From Siphonodentalium dalli (lineage: Eukaryota; Mollusca; Scaphopoda; Gadilida; Siphonodentaliidae), in the NCBI GenBank assembly GCA_032622095.1, contig CP136063.1, positions 281,227,426 through 281,291,425 of the forward strand: DNA of 64,000 nt. The letters run 5' to 3'. Numbering within the stretch: the stretch's first letter is position 1; every line of letters starts with the position of its first letter. The translations under genes and the position numbers were made by a program. Below the pieces are notes generated by a model. That model saw only the letters and a list, made by a program, of their open reading frames with translations, was not told the origin of the DNA and searched no databases. This document shows positions 1 through 15,200 of this stretch, in pieces.

Positions 1-73
1 TATAACTGGCTGCAGTGTATATAACATATTACAGACTGTCTGATATCAGCCATCTTTCGCTCAATAATTTCAG

Positions 74-235
74 GCCCTAGAACTGCTTTGGGACTTGGCA
101 CACTTGCCTGTGTTATCTACAAGGTTGATTGAGCATGCTCTTGATGAACATCTCGCTATTCTGAGTGATTCAGACACTGTCAGGGATCAAGTGAAAAAAC
201 AGTATGTTTTCAAGTGTGTTGAAGACATTAAGAAG
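74..235 (+). CDS. USP24: USP24 exon 1 of window
   Basis: Acceptor tttcag before 74 and donor gtaggt at 236. It has 54 codons, entered and left in phase 0. It starts [12 protein letters not shown] and ends KCVEDIKK, matching the helical-repeat region of USP24. Earlier exons lie upstream of the window. Confidence 0.93.
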
Positions 236-3200
236 GTAGGTATTAAGCTGCTTTTTGCATTCAGTTGCTATGACAACAAGCTGATTCGGTCATTGTTCAG
301 GAGAGAAAAATTTAAGTTATTTTAATATTTTGGCCATTGTTTATAAACTAATGTCTGAAGGGAGGCAAAACATACCCCTTGAGAATATATGACTTGATTC
401 CTAGCTGACCTACTGTAATATGCTGCGGGTAATCACTCAAAATATTTTTTTACAAGTTTTTGCTAGAGCTATTTCGTTGAATTCGTTGTTAAGAGAAGAT
501 GTTTTAGTATCATAAGGACACATCTCACTATTTTTTCATTGGAGATCAACAATAAAATTGATGTAAAATGTCTTATCAGGGATTAAAAACAAGGCTCTGA
601 TTCAACTAGACTTTTTGACCAGGGCCTTAGCCAGAAATTGGAAGTAGGGTGTCCAAATCCATCGTGAAGCGATGGCCGACACGGTACATATAGGAGGGGG
701 AGAGTATGAGAGGGGCCATCCCCCTGTCATAGGTAGGCTGAAATTAGGATCACCTACTTATTTTCCTAAATGTAGTTTATATCTACTTGAAGAAGTGAAA
801 GACAACTTACTCTACATGTTATGTGCATACACTTTACACAGGGATATGATAGAAACCATGTGTTTTGTGCACTAATAATAATCACTACTTTATATGGACA
901 TTGGTGGTAAAAAACATGACAATTTTTTTAATTTTTTTTTTAAACTTCCCGTCCACTCTGTAAGCTACCCGTCCAAAATTACTGGTCACTGGCCAAGGCC
1001 CTGGTTTTGCTTCTTTCTGTGTATTCATTAAGGTCAAATTGTTTCCTGGGAATTAAGCCTTTATATACTAAATGGATTTTCCCACTCAGTTAAACAAGTA
1101 TACATTAGAATGGTCTAATATACATCTGGGATGGGTTTTCACTTTGAAGAAAATATTCCCTGAGAAACAAACTATTTTGATTATCTACCCTTATTAAACT
1201 GAACATGTCGACTAAGTACCATAATAGATTAATATTATTCACCATGAGGTGTCTGACCTGTTCGTGCCCTCTGGATATAATGAGATTAATATTATTCACC
1301 ATAAGGTGTCTGACCTGTTCGTGCCCTCTGTATATATAGAGATTAATATTATTCACCATGAGGTGTCTGACCTGTTCGTGCCCTCTGGATATAATGAGAT
1401 TAATATTATTCACCATAAGGTGTCTGACCTGTTCGTGCCCTCTGTATATATAGAGATTAATATTATTCACCATGAGGTGTCTGATCTGTTCGTGCCCTCT
1501 GGATATAATGAGATTAATATTATTCACCATAAGGTGTCTGACCTGTTCGTGCCCTCTGTATATATAGAGATTAATATTATTCACCATGAGGTGTCTGACC
1601 TGTTCTTGCCCTCTGGATATAATGTCCTTAGTAGGAACCTCCAGTTATATTCTGTGTTTCGATGGTGTCGAATGTTGGTCTCGATATATGGGTCCATATG
1701 TGAGACTTGTATGACATGGTATGAGAGGTCACAGATGTTGTGTTCTCCTTCATTTATGGTGGCTTTGTGACAATTCACCTGAAGAGCTTAACACAGGCAA
1801 AATCAGTTACACTATATTTTAATAACAAAAACCTAATTACCTAAGTTATCATACTTAAAAAGCAATTTACTTACGACAATTCATACCAACCTACAACCTG
1901 CTAATTACCATAACAGGTGAGTGTTTTTCATTATTTTCTGTCCCTGTCCTTTCAGAGTACCACATTGATAAACATTACTTCAAACAAACTTTTTCCTCCA
2001 TATTGAGCCGGATTGACACTTTCATTATTTCTCATTGTAGGGTGGATGTGTTCTTCCATTCCTCAAACATTTACATCTTATCAGCATGAGTATACTGAAG
2101 CAGAATTTCCAGAAGACCGATAAGGTAAGCCATGTTTATGAGATTTCAAATTAAGGAAACAAAATTACTATTTGTTTTCACGGATTGGTATCACAAAACT
2201 ATCAAATACTGCATTATAAGCATACATATTACATTAAAATAGGCAACAATTTATCTGAATGGGATCATCATGTTTAATTGTATTGTAGTTTTGGAATTGT
2301 TTTTTATATATGTTTGGTTTCAAATATAAGCCACCTTAGAAAATTAATAAACCTCAGTGAAAGCCACATCTGTGGGAGATACGCTGTGCATCAGCTTGGG
2401 ATATCTGTTGGGTTGATGCTGTTTTGGACCGAGTCCATCCCCATTGCTCTTCTATAATGGACTTTCATTCAAAAGATGTACTACATGAACACATGGAGCC
2501 CGGGCATTCACGTAAACACCTGACTGTGATTAATCACCTGACATTTCCGCTATTAATCTGCAAAATGATATATCATTTACCGTCATAGAAAGAGGTACAG
2601 TGATGATATGAACATTTAATGTATTGTTTATATACATTTTCTGATAGCGCGACAAATCAAAATTCTCTGGAAAACAAGACTTTCTTTACTTATTAATCAT
2701 GTTGCTTTGACATTCAACAGACCTCTTATACACGCATGTTTGATATGATCATTCTTGGGAATGGCTGCCCTGTTCATAGACACAAAGCTTCCATCCGAAG
2801 ACATACAAGCAAGATAACTCCCACCCAAAATTATGGGTGTAAAGTCCGTTATAGAAGAGTAATGGAGTCCAAAACAGCATCAACCCAACCGATATCCTTA
2901 GCTGTTGTGGACCGACTATACTTGGTCTGACAGTGTGAACTCTTGTTGGAACAATCTATGTTCATCATTTCAGAGCATACTAGAAGAGCTTAAAAGCAGT
3001 GAGATTATTAAGCTTTTAACGGCCAGTTTAATGAAGTGCCACAAGCAAGCTGTCGGGAGTGTGGGAGACGGCCAGCTCTGTGAGGAGACGATTGTTGATA
3101 GTCGATACAAGCATTCTAGTGTAAGTAACTCCACCACTGCTGTGCTTGATTTGTTGAAATCCCGCAAAAACCAACCCAGCAGATATTCAAAAGTCATTAT

Positions 3201-6200
3201 CGCTAGCTTAGCTAGTTCAAGTTTGCAACTACGGACCAGGCATGTTTACTTCTGGAGTGTCAATTTCTGGAGATTGATCTTCCAAATTTAGGAGATCTGG
3301 CTCAAATTCGGGAGACTTTTTATAGCTAAAATCTTTCTAGTTTACTCAAATCATCCATGGCTCAAGTTCATTATATTCTGTTGAGTATAATAGGAGATAT
3401 TCCCATAAATGGTCGGATTTAGTGTACAGTCCCCCTTTAACATTAAATATTGGAAAAGGGGCAGTATGGAAAACTTTTCTGAAAATCTTTTTCCTTCTAA
3501 AATATTTGAACTTACTGCACGATTTGCGATGTTTGTTGACAAATCACTGTAACAGTTTTGTTTGCGTAACAATGCTATCAACACTTGAAATATCGTTATC
3601 TGAGAACTATCAATAATGAATATAATAGCGAAGTTTATGTTCTTCTTAGTGCTGATGTTTTAACATATTTTTATATTTTTTTCACATTTACCCGCTGCGA
3701 GTGTCTTGGGTCCCTTTAGTGGTGATGTTTTTAGACTTTTATATTTTTTTCACATTTACCCACTGCGAGTACCTTGGGTCCCTTTAGTGGTGATGTTTTT
3801 ACAGACTTTTATATTTTTTTCATATTTACCCACTAAGTGCCAAAGCCCTTTAAACCATACACATATATCATGAGCCATTCACTTTATTTTACTTTCACAG
3901 TATGTCACAGCACACCTCTCGTTTCTGCAATACTTATTACAAGAAGGAGTATTCTACCTGCCATGGAACAGGGCCAGAGATATATGGACGACACTTGTAT
4001 CTACTCCTGAGGCATGTAACTGGGATAGAGAGGTGAGATCTGTTCTGTTCTCCCAGGGTCCGTGGACTTTATCTTAAGAAGTCAATTATTGTCTCTATCG
4101 AAAACCAAAATATATTTTTTTTCTTTCCGAACAATACTTAACATTTATAAACTTCTTATTATTAGATAGTTGTGAACAGCAATCCAGAATGAGATTATTT
4201 TTTGGGTCTTGAGCACTTGAACTGTTGATTCAACATTAGTAGAAAAAAGCATTTGGACACTGTTCTTTTCAAAAGTATTAGCTAATGCATTTGACCACTT
4301 ACATGCATTTTTCTCTGTATTATACTCTTAATTTAGAAATTATTTTGCTAAAGATATATTTAGAAAGTTTATATACTGCTCATCTGTCTGTCTATCTGTG
4401 GACGCAAAGTTGTATACCTTCATTTTCCAGTTAAAGGTACTCAATCCAATCAGACGCTCCTAAATTACTATTTCTTTGGCTTCGGGGGTAAAAAATATTT
4501 GATTCAAGTCGAGGAACCCACCCATCAAAGCTCAGAGTGATTAGATATCGATTTTTGAAGTTTGCTATTTCTATTGTTTGTGGCCCAGAAGCACGTGGTC
4601 AAATGGACGACGATGAGGATGAAGATGGATAACTCTAAAAATCAAGTGGTAATAATAACCACTTGATCTTAGAGTTATCCATCTTCGTCCTCTTTTTCGT
4701 CCGTTAAAAATCGATAATAATCACTATGAGCTTTGATGGGTGGGTTTCTCAACTCGAATCAAATTTTGTTTACCCCCCGAAGCCAAAGAAATAGTAATTT
4801 AGGAGTGTCTGATCGGATTGAGTACCTTTAATTGTTTTCAAACTTGTTGCTTGATTGGACGTTGAATGATAATTAGTGTTCAGCTCATGGCTCTGCAGAG
4901 AATTGTAAGCAGTTAATAAATTTATACTAGTTTGGTAAGGTTGTTCATAGTATATGAAGCAATTAAATGAATATATTACACTCCTATTCGCGACTTCCAT
5001 TGAAAACGCAGTTAATTAAAAATGGTAATGTCACTAGTGAATTGTCATTTCTCGTTACGTCATTGACATTGCGTCGCTTACTGATCGTGACTGAAATTTC
5101 GGTGGTTAATCTTTCTCCACATCGCGACTTTCTTGCATTAATTCTGTATGTTTTAATCATATTTGGCGAACCAAATTAACGCAGAAGTGTAATAAATAGG
5201 GTAATCGATTAGTTCTGAGAATTACGATAAATAATTCACTCGAGGTGAGAGACGTTTAGGTAAGAAACTCGTGTGCTAATGCGCACTCGTTTCTTACCAA
5301 CGTCTCTCACCTCTCGTGAATTATTTAACATAATTCTCGGAACCAATTGATTACTCTCGATATAATATATACTATTCAAGCTATATCAATGCAAGAAAAC
5401 AAACATTTATGATAATATGCGGCTCAATTTTATTCTTAATTAACTTTTTCATGACAGGAGCTGCGCTGGTGCAACATAAAATATCATGCGCCAATGCATT
5501 CTCTTATATATGCAAGTCTCTCATATATAAGAGAATGCTCTAGCTTACAAGGTCAAGGTAAATATTTTTAGGTCAATGCACATAATCTTATATATGCGAG
5601 GCTCCCTATGGGAGACTCGCATATATAAGAGAATGCATTGGCACTGGGTTTTCGTAAACTTTCAGGAAGCTCCAGTGAAGAAAGGGTTAAGATTATATGG
5701 TATTTAATTCACATTTTTATAATGCAGACATGTTACGAATGGTTTAAAAAGAGTATTAAAGATTTGGAAGCAGAAACTCAGAATCAGTTCTTTCAAAAGG
5801 AATTACTTCACTTAGACGTTGCTAAGCTCTCCCCAAAAGGTTAGTATTAACCCTGTCTATATCAAATGGAATCTCCTTTCAGTTATAAAAGTATATATTA
5901 AAATTATCCATTATTCATCTGCACAGAGGGGTGTTTTGGAAATATGAACAGATGAAATACAAACAAAAAGATAATACCAGTGCAGAAGGATTTCTATTAA
6001 TTGGTGGGAAATGTTCAGATAATAAGTTAAAAAAAATGGTCAATTCTTTTTTGGCACATCTATCCAAGTACAAATGATCACTTTATTCCTAGGCTGTTTG
6101 TTAAACTGTATCTGAATATAACATTTCTTTGCATACTTCGTTGAATATAAAATCCGACAGTTGTTATTCTGGAATTATATATTATTTTGCTAGTTGCCCA

Positions 6201-9200
6201 TGGAATGTTGCCCACTCAATTATATTAAATGCTCATTGTTTGAGGCAAAAAAATCGAGAAAAAACTCCAGAGAAAACCTTCAACACTCAGATAACCTGCA
6301 GTAAAGGTCTAGCGCTTTCGTTATTGTTTAACTTCATCAGGACCGAGTTTGGCGTGTGATTTTTTGAGGATTTTGCTCACCTTATATACTGTGTGTTATG
6401 AGTCTCCAATTTGATTGGTCAGTGTAGAGGGGTCAAGCTGTTGTGAACAGGATGCTCGGAAATGCGGGTAAGGGGTTCGTATTGGTGTTTAGCCTATGTG
6501 GTTTGAGGTCAAATTTGAGTCGTATTCAACCACAAAAGATCTTCACTTTATTTTCAAAACTTTTTCTCCAGCATTTTTAGGTATTTGTGGTTACTTTTCA
6601 GAGAAATTCTAAATTAACCATCTGGGGACCTCATTCTGCAAATATCCAGCATGATATTTGGTTAGGTTTCTGATAATAATTGACATCCTATTGTTTTGCA
6701 GGATTTGAATGCTTCCAGTGTTACTTTGAATATGTCAACAAATATGAACAGAAGCTGAGGATGTTAGCAGGGCAGCTGGTATATACTACTATTCTTTTCC
6801 TTTGACTAGTTTTTTATACGCCCATTTAAAAAAAAAGAGGGGTATATTATGTTATTGGTCTGTCTGTCCATTGGGGCATCTGTCCTTCCATCTGTTTGCA
6901 TTTTGTTTCCAGATGATAACTTGAGATAATCTCAACTGAATGGAATGAAATTTGGTATGTGGGTTCACTTGCACAAAATACAGGTCAAGTTCGAATTTGG
7001 GTCTGCCTGCCAATTTTCACCAGAGTTATGGCCCTTTTGGTTTGAATTTGCACTCAATTTTCGTTTCCAGATGATAACCTTAGTAAGTTTGAACTGAATG
7101 GAATGAAATTTGTTTACTACCCCAAAATACAGGTCGAGCTCAAATTTGATTTTTGGCCCTTTGTTCTTAGAATATTTGTGTTTTAATTGGAAGAATTGAG
7201 AGATTATCCAATCCATGGATTAAAATTAAAAGTTTGCTAAATAGTGGTAAAGATATAAAGCAATCCTATTTCATAATGAATTTGGTATTAAATATATAAG
7301 TAATAAACAGCAGATTCAATGTTGTCATGGGTTTTGACCACGATAAAAAATCAGCAAACTTTGCAAGAACCCCTTAATTTTGAAGATTTAAATAAAAAAA
7401 AAAATGTTCTTTTATCATTTCTATCAGGTGAGCAAATGCTCATTTGCTGACAATCACTTTATCATGGTTCGCTTTAGGACTGAAAAGGTCAGTTTTAGTC
7501 AATAATGTTTTGTCTGATGTAGGTCAAATGCAATTCGAATGCCATGTTTAGTAATAAGTAGCACAACAGATGATTGCTCTGACAAGTTATGTATAAAACA
7601 AACAACATCCATTTTGCTATCCAAAATGGTTCAAAGTAAATTCAAAGTATAGTGCACCTTTAAATAATAATATTGGAGGAAATTGTGTATCACTACCTTT
7701 TTCATTGAATGTTGTTCCTTTTGTTTTTAGACAGTGGAGAAGTCTGACTTGTTGGGTCTTGACTTCCTGTGGGAGATCTGCCTGAATACGTTAGACGAGT
7801 CTATAGCTAACACTGCTATCCAACTTCTCCTCAGCATGTCCTATACTAACCTCAGTGCCAGGTACAAAAAGGTGAGATTCATGTCCTATACTAACCTCAG
7901 TGCCAGGTACAAAAAGGTGAGATTCATGTCCTATACTAACCTCAGTGCCAGGTACAAAAAGGTGAGATTCATGTCCTATACTAACCTCAGTGCCAGGTAC
8001 AAAAAGGTGAGATTCATGTCCTATACTAACCTCAGTGCCAGGTACAAAAAGGTGAGATTCATGTCCTATACTAACCTCAGTGCCAGGTACAAAAAGGTGA
8101 GATTCATGTCCTATACTAACCTCAGTGCCAGGTACAAAAAGGTGAGATTCATGTCCTATACTAACCTCAGTGCCAGGTACAAAAAGGTGAGATTCATGTC
8201 CTATACTAACCTCAGTGCCAGGTACAAAAAGGTGAGATTCATGTCCTATACTAACCTCAGTGCCAGGTACAAAAAGGTGAGATTCATGTCCTATACTAAC
8301 CTCAGTGCCAGGTACAAAAAGGTGAGATTCATGTCCTATACTAACCTCAGTGCCAGGTACAAAAAGGTGAGATTCATGTCCTATACTAACCTCAGTGCCA
8401 GGTACAAAAAGGTGAGATTCATGTCCTATACTAACCTCAGTGCCAGGTACAAAAAGGTGAGATTCATGTCCTATACTAACCTCAGTGCCAGGTACAAAAA
8501 GGTGAGATTCATGTCCTATACTAACCTCAGTGCCAGGTACAAAAAGGTGAGATTCATGTCCTATACTAACCTCAGTGCCAGGTACAAAAAGGTGAGATTC
8601 ATGTCCTATACTAACCTCAGTGCCAGGTACAAAAAGGTGAGATTCATGTCCTATACTAACCTCAGTGCCAGGTACAAAAAGGTGAGATTCATGTCCTATA
8701 CTAACCTCAGTGCCAGGTACAAAAAGGTGAGATTCATGTCCTATACTAACCTCAGTGCCAGGTACAAAAAGGTGAGATTCATGTCCTATACTAACCTCAG
8801 TGCCAGGTACAAAAAGGTGAGATTCATGTCCTATACTAACCTCAGTGCCAGGTACAAAAAGGTGAGATTCATGTCCTATACTAACCTCAGTGCCAGGTAC
8901 AAAAAGGTGAGATTCATGTCCTATACTAACCTCAGTGCCAGGTACAAAAAGGTGAGATTCATGTCCTATACTAACCTCAGTGCCAGGTACAAAAAGGTGA
9001 GATTCATGTCCTATACTAACCTCAGTGCCAGGTACATAAAGGTGAGATTCATGTCCTATACTAACCTCAGTGCCAGGTACAAAAAGGTGAGATTCATGTC
9101 CTATACTAACCTCAGTGCCAGGTACAAAAAGGTGAGATTCATGTCCTATACTAACCTCAGTGCCAGGTACAAAAAGGTGAGATTCATGTCCTATACTAAC

Positions 9201-12200
9201 CTCAGTGCCAGGTACAAAAAGGTGAGATTCATGTCCTATACTAACCTCAGTGCCAGGTACAAAAAGGTGAGATTCATGTCCTATACTAACCTCAGTGCCA
9301 GGTACATAAAGGTGAGATTCATGTCCTATACTAACCTCAGTGCCAGGTACAAAAAGGTGAGATTCATGTCCTATACTAACCTCAGTGCCAGGTACATAAA
9401 GGTGAGATTCATGTCCTATACTAACCTCAGTGCCAGGTACAAAAAGGTGAGATTCATGTCCTATACTAACCTCAGTGCCAGGTGAGATTCATGTCCTATA
9501 CTAACCTCAGTGCCAGGTGAGATTCATGTCCTATACTAACCTCAGTGCCAGGTGAGATTCATGTCCTATACTAACCTCAGTGCCAGGTGAGATTCATGTC
9601 CTATACTAACCTCAGTGCCAGGTGAGATTCATGTCCTATACTAACCTCAGTGCCAGGTGAGATTCATGTCCTATACTAACCTCAGTGCCAGGTGAGATTC
9701 ATGTCCTATACTAACCTCAGTGCCAGGTGAGATTCATGTCCTATACTAACCTCAGTGCCAGGTGAGATTCATGTCCTATACTAACCTCAGTGCCAGGTGA
9801 GATTCATGTCCTATACTAACCTCAGTGCCAGGTGAGATTCATGTCCTATACTAACCTCAGTGCCAGGTGAGATTCATGTCCTATACTAACCTCAGTGCCA
9901 GGTACAAAAAGGTGAGATTCATGTCCTATACTAACCTCAGTGCCAGGTACAAAAAGGTGAGATTCATGTCCTATACTAACCTCAGTGCCAGGTACATAAA
10001 GGTGAGATTCATGTCCTATACTAACCTCAGTGCCAGGTACAAAAAGGTGAGATTCATGTCCTATACTAACCTCAGTGCCAGGTACATAAAGGTGAGATTC
10101 ATGTCCTATACTAACCTCAGTGCCAGGTACAAAAAGGTGAGATTCATGTCCTATACTAACCTCAGTGCCAGGTACAAAAAGGTGAGATTCATGTCCTATA
10201 CTAACCTCAGTGCCAGGTACAAAAAGGTGAGATTCATGTCCTATACTAACCTCAGTGCCAGGTACAAAAAGGTGAGATTCATGTCCTATACTAACCTCAG
10301 TGCCAGGTACAAAAAGGTGAGATTCATGTCCTATACTAACCTCAGTGCCAGGTACAAAAAGGTGAGATTCATGTCCTATACTAACCTCAGTGCCAGGTAC
10401 AAAAAGGTGAGATTCATGTCCTATACTAACCTCAGTGCCAGGTACAAAAAGGTGAGATTCATGTCCTATACTAACCTCAGTGCCAGGTACAAAAAGGTGA
10501 GATTCATGTCCTATACTAACCTCAGTGCCAGGTACAAAAAGGTGAGATTCATGTCCTATACTAACCTCAGTGCCAGGTACAAAAAGGTGAGATTCATGTA
10601 TTTATACCACAATCACACCTATGTTATAACTAATGTGTGTGTAACAACTATTTCATAAATTTCAGCTTTACACCTCTCTGTGGGGTATAAATTTCTACTA
10701 TGAGTGTAAATGTTTCACCTATAAATGATATACCTTTACTACATCATAGTTGACAAAATTAGTTCCTATGTTGCATTCATTTAAAATCTGAAATATCAAT
10801 TAAATTTGAGAAAAATTACCTGCTTTTCAATCAAACGTAGCATGTAAGGTGGACAAGGGAAATATGAAAGGGAATATCAACTGACTGATGGCTTAGAAAT
10901 AGGCAGATGACGTTTAATTGTCTATTGTTACGTGTGATGCACATTCCTTATGGCCTCGTTTTTTGGGTTACTCGATATAAATACATATTAAAAGTAAATA
11001 GCAGAGCTGATAAATTTGCTGAACAAATCAAAATTAATAATTATGGCATAAATAAAATACACCCATAGTACCATAGTATTCAAGAGTACCAAAGCTGTCA
11101 ATGTCAATACATTCCTATGAATTTTTGCATTGGTACAGTATCAGGTTTTCTTGTAAATTTCTATATAGTTGCCTCGAATAGGTGGATGTTCTGGTCTGCC
11201 ATACACATTCATGCACTTCAATGTTTTAATTGGGTCAATGTTTTTGAGAAACCAAAGTTATGTTCAGAACTTTAGGGATGTCTGGGTCAACGTAAAAATT
11301 CTATTGTTTTAAAGCCTTCATCAGTTGTCACTGAAGCGTTTCTGAAGATTGTTGTTAAATTGTTCTTAATGGATGCTGTGCAATAATGCTGGCTGTAATG
11401 TTCAGCATCTTAGCCATAATATAACTATATTTTTCAATTTATAATGTCACTAAACCAGTTCTATTAATAGTAACCCTTCCTTGACTGGAGCTTCCTGAAA
11501 ACCCGGGTGCCAATGCATTCTCTTATATAGTCTCCCATAGGGAGCCTCATCTATATAAGTGAATACATTGGCCTAATAATAATTACCATGACCGTGTAAG
11601 CCAAATGGTATATACTGGCAGAAAGATACTGAACAGAGAAAGATTAGCCCTTTCATTACGGGAGCTGCGCTGGTGCAGCATTAAAGATCATGTGACAGTC
11701 CCATAGAGAGCCTCGCATACATAAGAGAATACATTGGCCTAACAATATTTACCTTGACATTGCAAGTCAGTGCATTCTCTTATATATGCGAGGCTCGCAT
11801 CATGAAAGGTTAAGTGGTGTTAAATCTGCCTGACCTCAATTCTCCAAGATATAGATCATCCTAAAGGGAGACATGGGAGATCTCTTCTCCATTAAATGTG
11901 TCACTTCTCCCGAATTTTGTGACTTACTCTAATCCTTCAGCATACAAATGTCATAAAAACAGTGTATTTACTGAGATAAACAGAGAACTAAAAACAATTA
12001 TTTTATTTTCTCTAGGATCCTCTTAGTCTTCACAAGAAATTCATTACTGAGTGTTACCAGCGGTTAGAGGTAAGTTTATCCCAATCATATCTAGATTTGT
12101 AACTATACATCTCTTCTTATTAAAGATATGGATCGCTGTTAAAATAGTCACATCTGTTAAAACCATCATAAACAAAGAGTATTAAAATATAGACAGATTT

Positions 12201-15200
12201 TGTTGTTATACCGATCATAAATATCATATAAATAGCATGTTATTGTCAAGATTGTATGCAGTGTTAGTAAACAAAAGCCATGTTATGTTTAATACAGTAC
12301 GGTATGTAACGAGTGTGCGATAAGCAAAATACTGAACACCGGGGAGATCCCACTACATGAAATTTGGTTAAAACTGTACTGTGGTATATTATGGTTTGGG
12401 GGAATGGTACCCCTATTTCCACTGGGGGAAATCTCAGTCCATATACGAATATCTACTAGTATTTAGGTACCGGAAACTGTGCAACAAAACGTCAAGTTAA
12501 ATTCGTTGGTAAAATAAGTGTACTGACAATTTTTTGTGCAGCCGCCATCATTGGTAGAGGAAATAGTTATGTTAAAATTATCAATTTATTATGACATCAG
12601 ACTTCACTACATCCATAACAACATGTTATACCATGAAATATTCCTGATCATTCTTCAGTGGCTAACATCTGGAGCTCATCTACATATTCATTAATGAGAA
12701 CCAGCCAGAATATAGTGTTAGTTGTGAACATAATCGCAATGTGTCATGACAGATGTATTTTAGAATACGTTAATACAATTGTCAATTTGTGTAGCCCTGA
12801 AAAGCATTGCCAAATGGTTCACTTGTGGTCAGCGTTAATGGGCAAATAAAATTATCTTTATTTAGCGGCAGATATACACATGTGTTGTAGATATTAACCT
12901 GTGGATCGGGTAAGAAAGTAAGTTGGAGAGTAAATTTGGATATGGGGAAAGTGGACTTAAAAGGGATCCGCTGCCCCCATAGCGGAAACCCTGTTCCAAC
13001 ATACCATTATAGCGCTCGCTAATCCTCACCACTCAGTATTTTGGTGTTGGATCGGGTCACAGTGAATCATTCTTCCAAAATAATCACCACGGTGTTGAGT
13101 GTTTTGCTTTAATATCGCACACTTTTTATGTGCTGTATATAAACAAACGCTTGGCTTGCACAAATGAGCTTTGTGGATAATAATATCGTATTCATACTAT
13201 CATTATACTATACTTTTATTTCTAAATATTAACCTACAACCGAGGCCATCCGTGCCTTTAAATAACCTAAATATTATGGTACATATTTGTTTTGATATAC
13301 TGCACCACACATTATTTAAAATAATACATTTTTTTGAATCTACTCTTCAGAATATGAGTACTTGTTGTCGATTTGACATGTCTTTTTCTGCAGACTCTTT
13401 AAAATTTCTAATATAGTTTTCTTCTTTTGATTAGAGATATAAAGATTTATAGCTTTAATAAAAAATGTTAATGAATGTTTGATCTCAAAATTTATTTCTC
13501 ATGTGATCCAAATGTTATATTCTCCAAATTATAATGATCCTTTGTTTAAACTTCTAACTACCAACTATTGTCATGACGTCGTTTGCTAAACATTCAGATA
13601 ATTGTTGCAGAGATTATCTTAAAATCCTAAAACTGTTCCCAGTTGTAGACAATTATCAGAAACTCCATTTCAATATCTTGCACTCAATAAAACAGTGAAT
13701 TACAGGCTTTCCTAAACATTAGGAACATCTTGGGTATAATAGTGGTGATATATTGCACACGACTCCGTACTGAAGTATAGCAGTGATGATGTTAAGGTTT
13801 ATATGTTAGTGGTGATATATTGCACACGACTCCGTACTGAAGTATAGCAGTGATGATGTTAAGGTTTATATGTTAGTGGTGATATATTGCACACAACTCA
13901 GTTCTGAAGTATAGCAGTGAAAATGTTAAGGTTTATATGTTAGTGGTGATATATTGCACACAACTCAGTTCTGAAGTATAGCAGTGAAAATGTTAAGGTT
14001 TATATGTTAGTGGTGATATATTGCACACGACTCCGTACTGAAGTATAGCAGTGATGATGTTAAGGTTTATATGTTAGTGGTGATATATTGCACACAACTC
14101 AGTTCTGAAGTATAGCAGTGAAAATGTTAAGGTTTATATGTTAGTGGTGATATATTGCACACAACTCAGTTCTGAAGTATAGCAGTGAAAATGTTAAGGT
14201 TTATATGTTAGTGGTGATATATTGCACACGACTCCGTACTGAAGTATAGCAGTGATAATGTTAAGGTTTATATGTTAGTGGTGATATATTGCACACAACT
14301 CAGTTCTGAAGTATAGCAGTGAAAATGTTAAGGTTTATATGTTAGTGGTGATATATTGCACACAACTCAGTTCTGAAGTATAGCAGTGAAAATGTTAAGG
14401 TTTATATGTTAGTGGTGATATATTGCACACAACTCAGTTCTGAAGTATAGCAGTGAAAATGTTAAGGTTTATATGTTAGTGGTGATATATTGCACACGAC
14501 TCCGTACTGAAGTATAGCAGTGAAAATGTTAAGGTTTATATGTTAGTGGTGATATATTGCACACGACTCCGTTCTGAAGTATAGCAGTGATGATGTTAAG
14601 GTTTATATGTTAGTGGTGATATATTGCACACAACTCAGTTCTGAAGTATAGCAGTGAAAATGTTAAGGTTTATATGTTAGTGGTGATATATTGCACACAA
14701 CTCAGTTCTGAAGTATAGCAGTGAAAATGTTAAGGTTTATATGTTAGTGGTGATATATTGCACACAACTCAGTTCTGAAGTATAGCAGTGAAAATGTTAA
14801 GGTTTATATGTTAGTGGTGATATATTGCACACAACTCAGTTCTGAAGTATAGCAGTGAAAATGTTAAGGTTTATATGTTAGTGGTGATATATTGCACACG
14901 ACTCCGTACTGAAGTATAGCAGTGAAAATGTTAAGGTTTATATGTTAGTGGTGATATATTGCACACAACTCAGTTCTGAAGTATAGCAGTGAAAATGTTA
15001 AGGTTTATATGTTAGTGGTGATATATTGCACACAACTCAGTTCTGAAGTATAGCAGTGAAAATGTTAAGGTTTATATGTTAGTGGTGATATATTGCACAC
15101 AACTCAGTTCTGAAGTATAGCAGTGAAAATGTTAAGGTTTATATGTTAGTGGTGATATATTGCACACGATTCCGTACTGAAGTATAGCAGTGAAAATGTT

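Larger units (their letters stand above)
236..2040 (+). other. Intron 1 of USP24
   Basis: Holds a hAT-like element (620-1003), a fragment of the ctgtactaaatgg MITE family (about 1050-1136) and a 57-bp tandem array (1227-1625). I see nothing recognisable in 236-619 or 1626-2040. Confidence 0.85.

Noticed and set aside
1105-1770. Overlapping 160- and 173-codon frames on both strands
   Set aside because: Produced by the 57-bp array having no stops; no splice sites or family match.
7836-10595. Array dismissed as pure assembly error
   Set aside because: It cannot be excluded from sequence alone, but internal variants (gtacataaag units and the 12-unit short block) argue for real structure, so it is kept as a finding with that caveat.
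7734-10658. Two long open frames of repeated [15 protein letters not shown] as a separate repetitive protein
   Set aside because: They begin inside USP24 exon 7 and consist of its copied end plus intron donor. The parent exon explains them.
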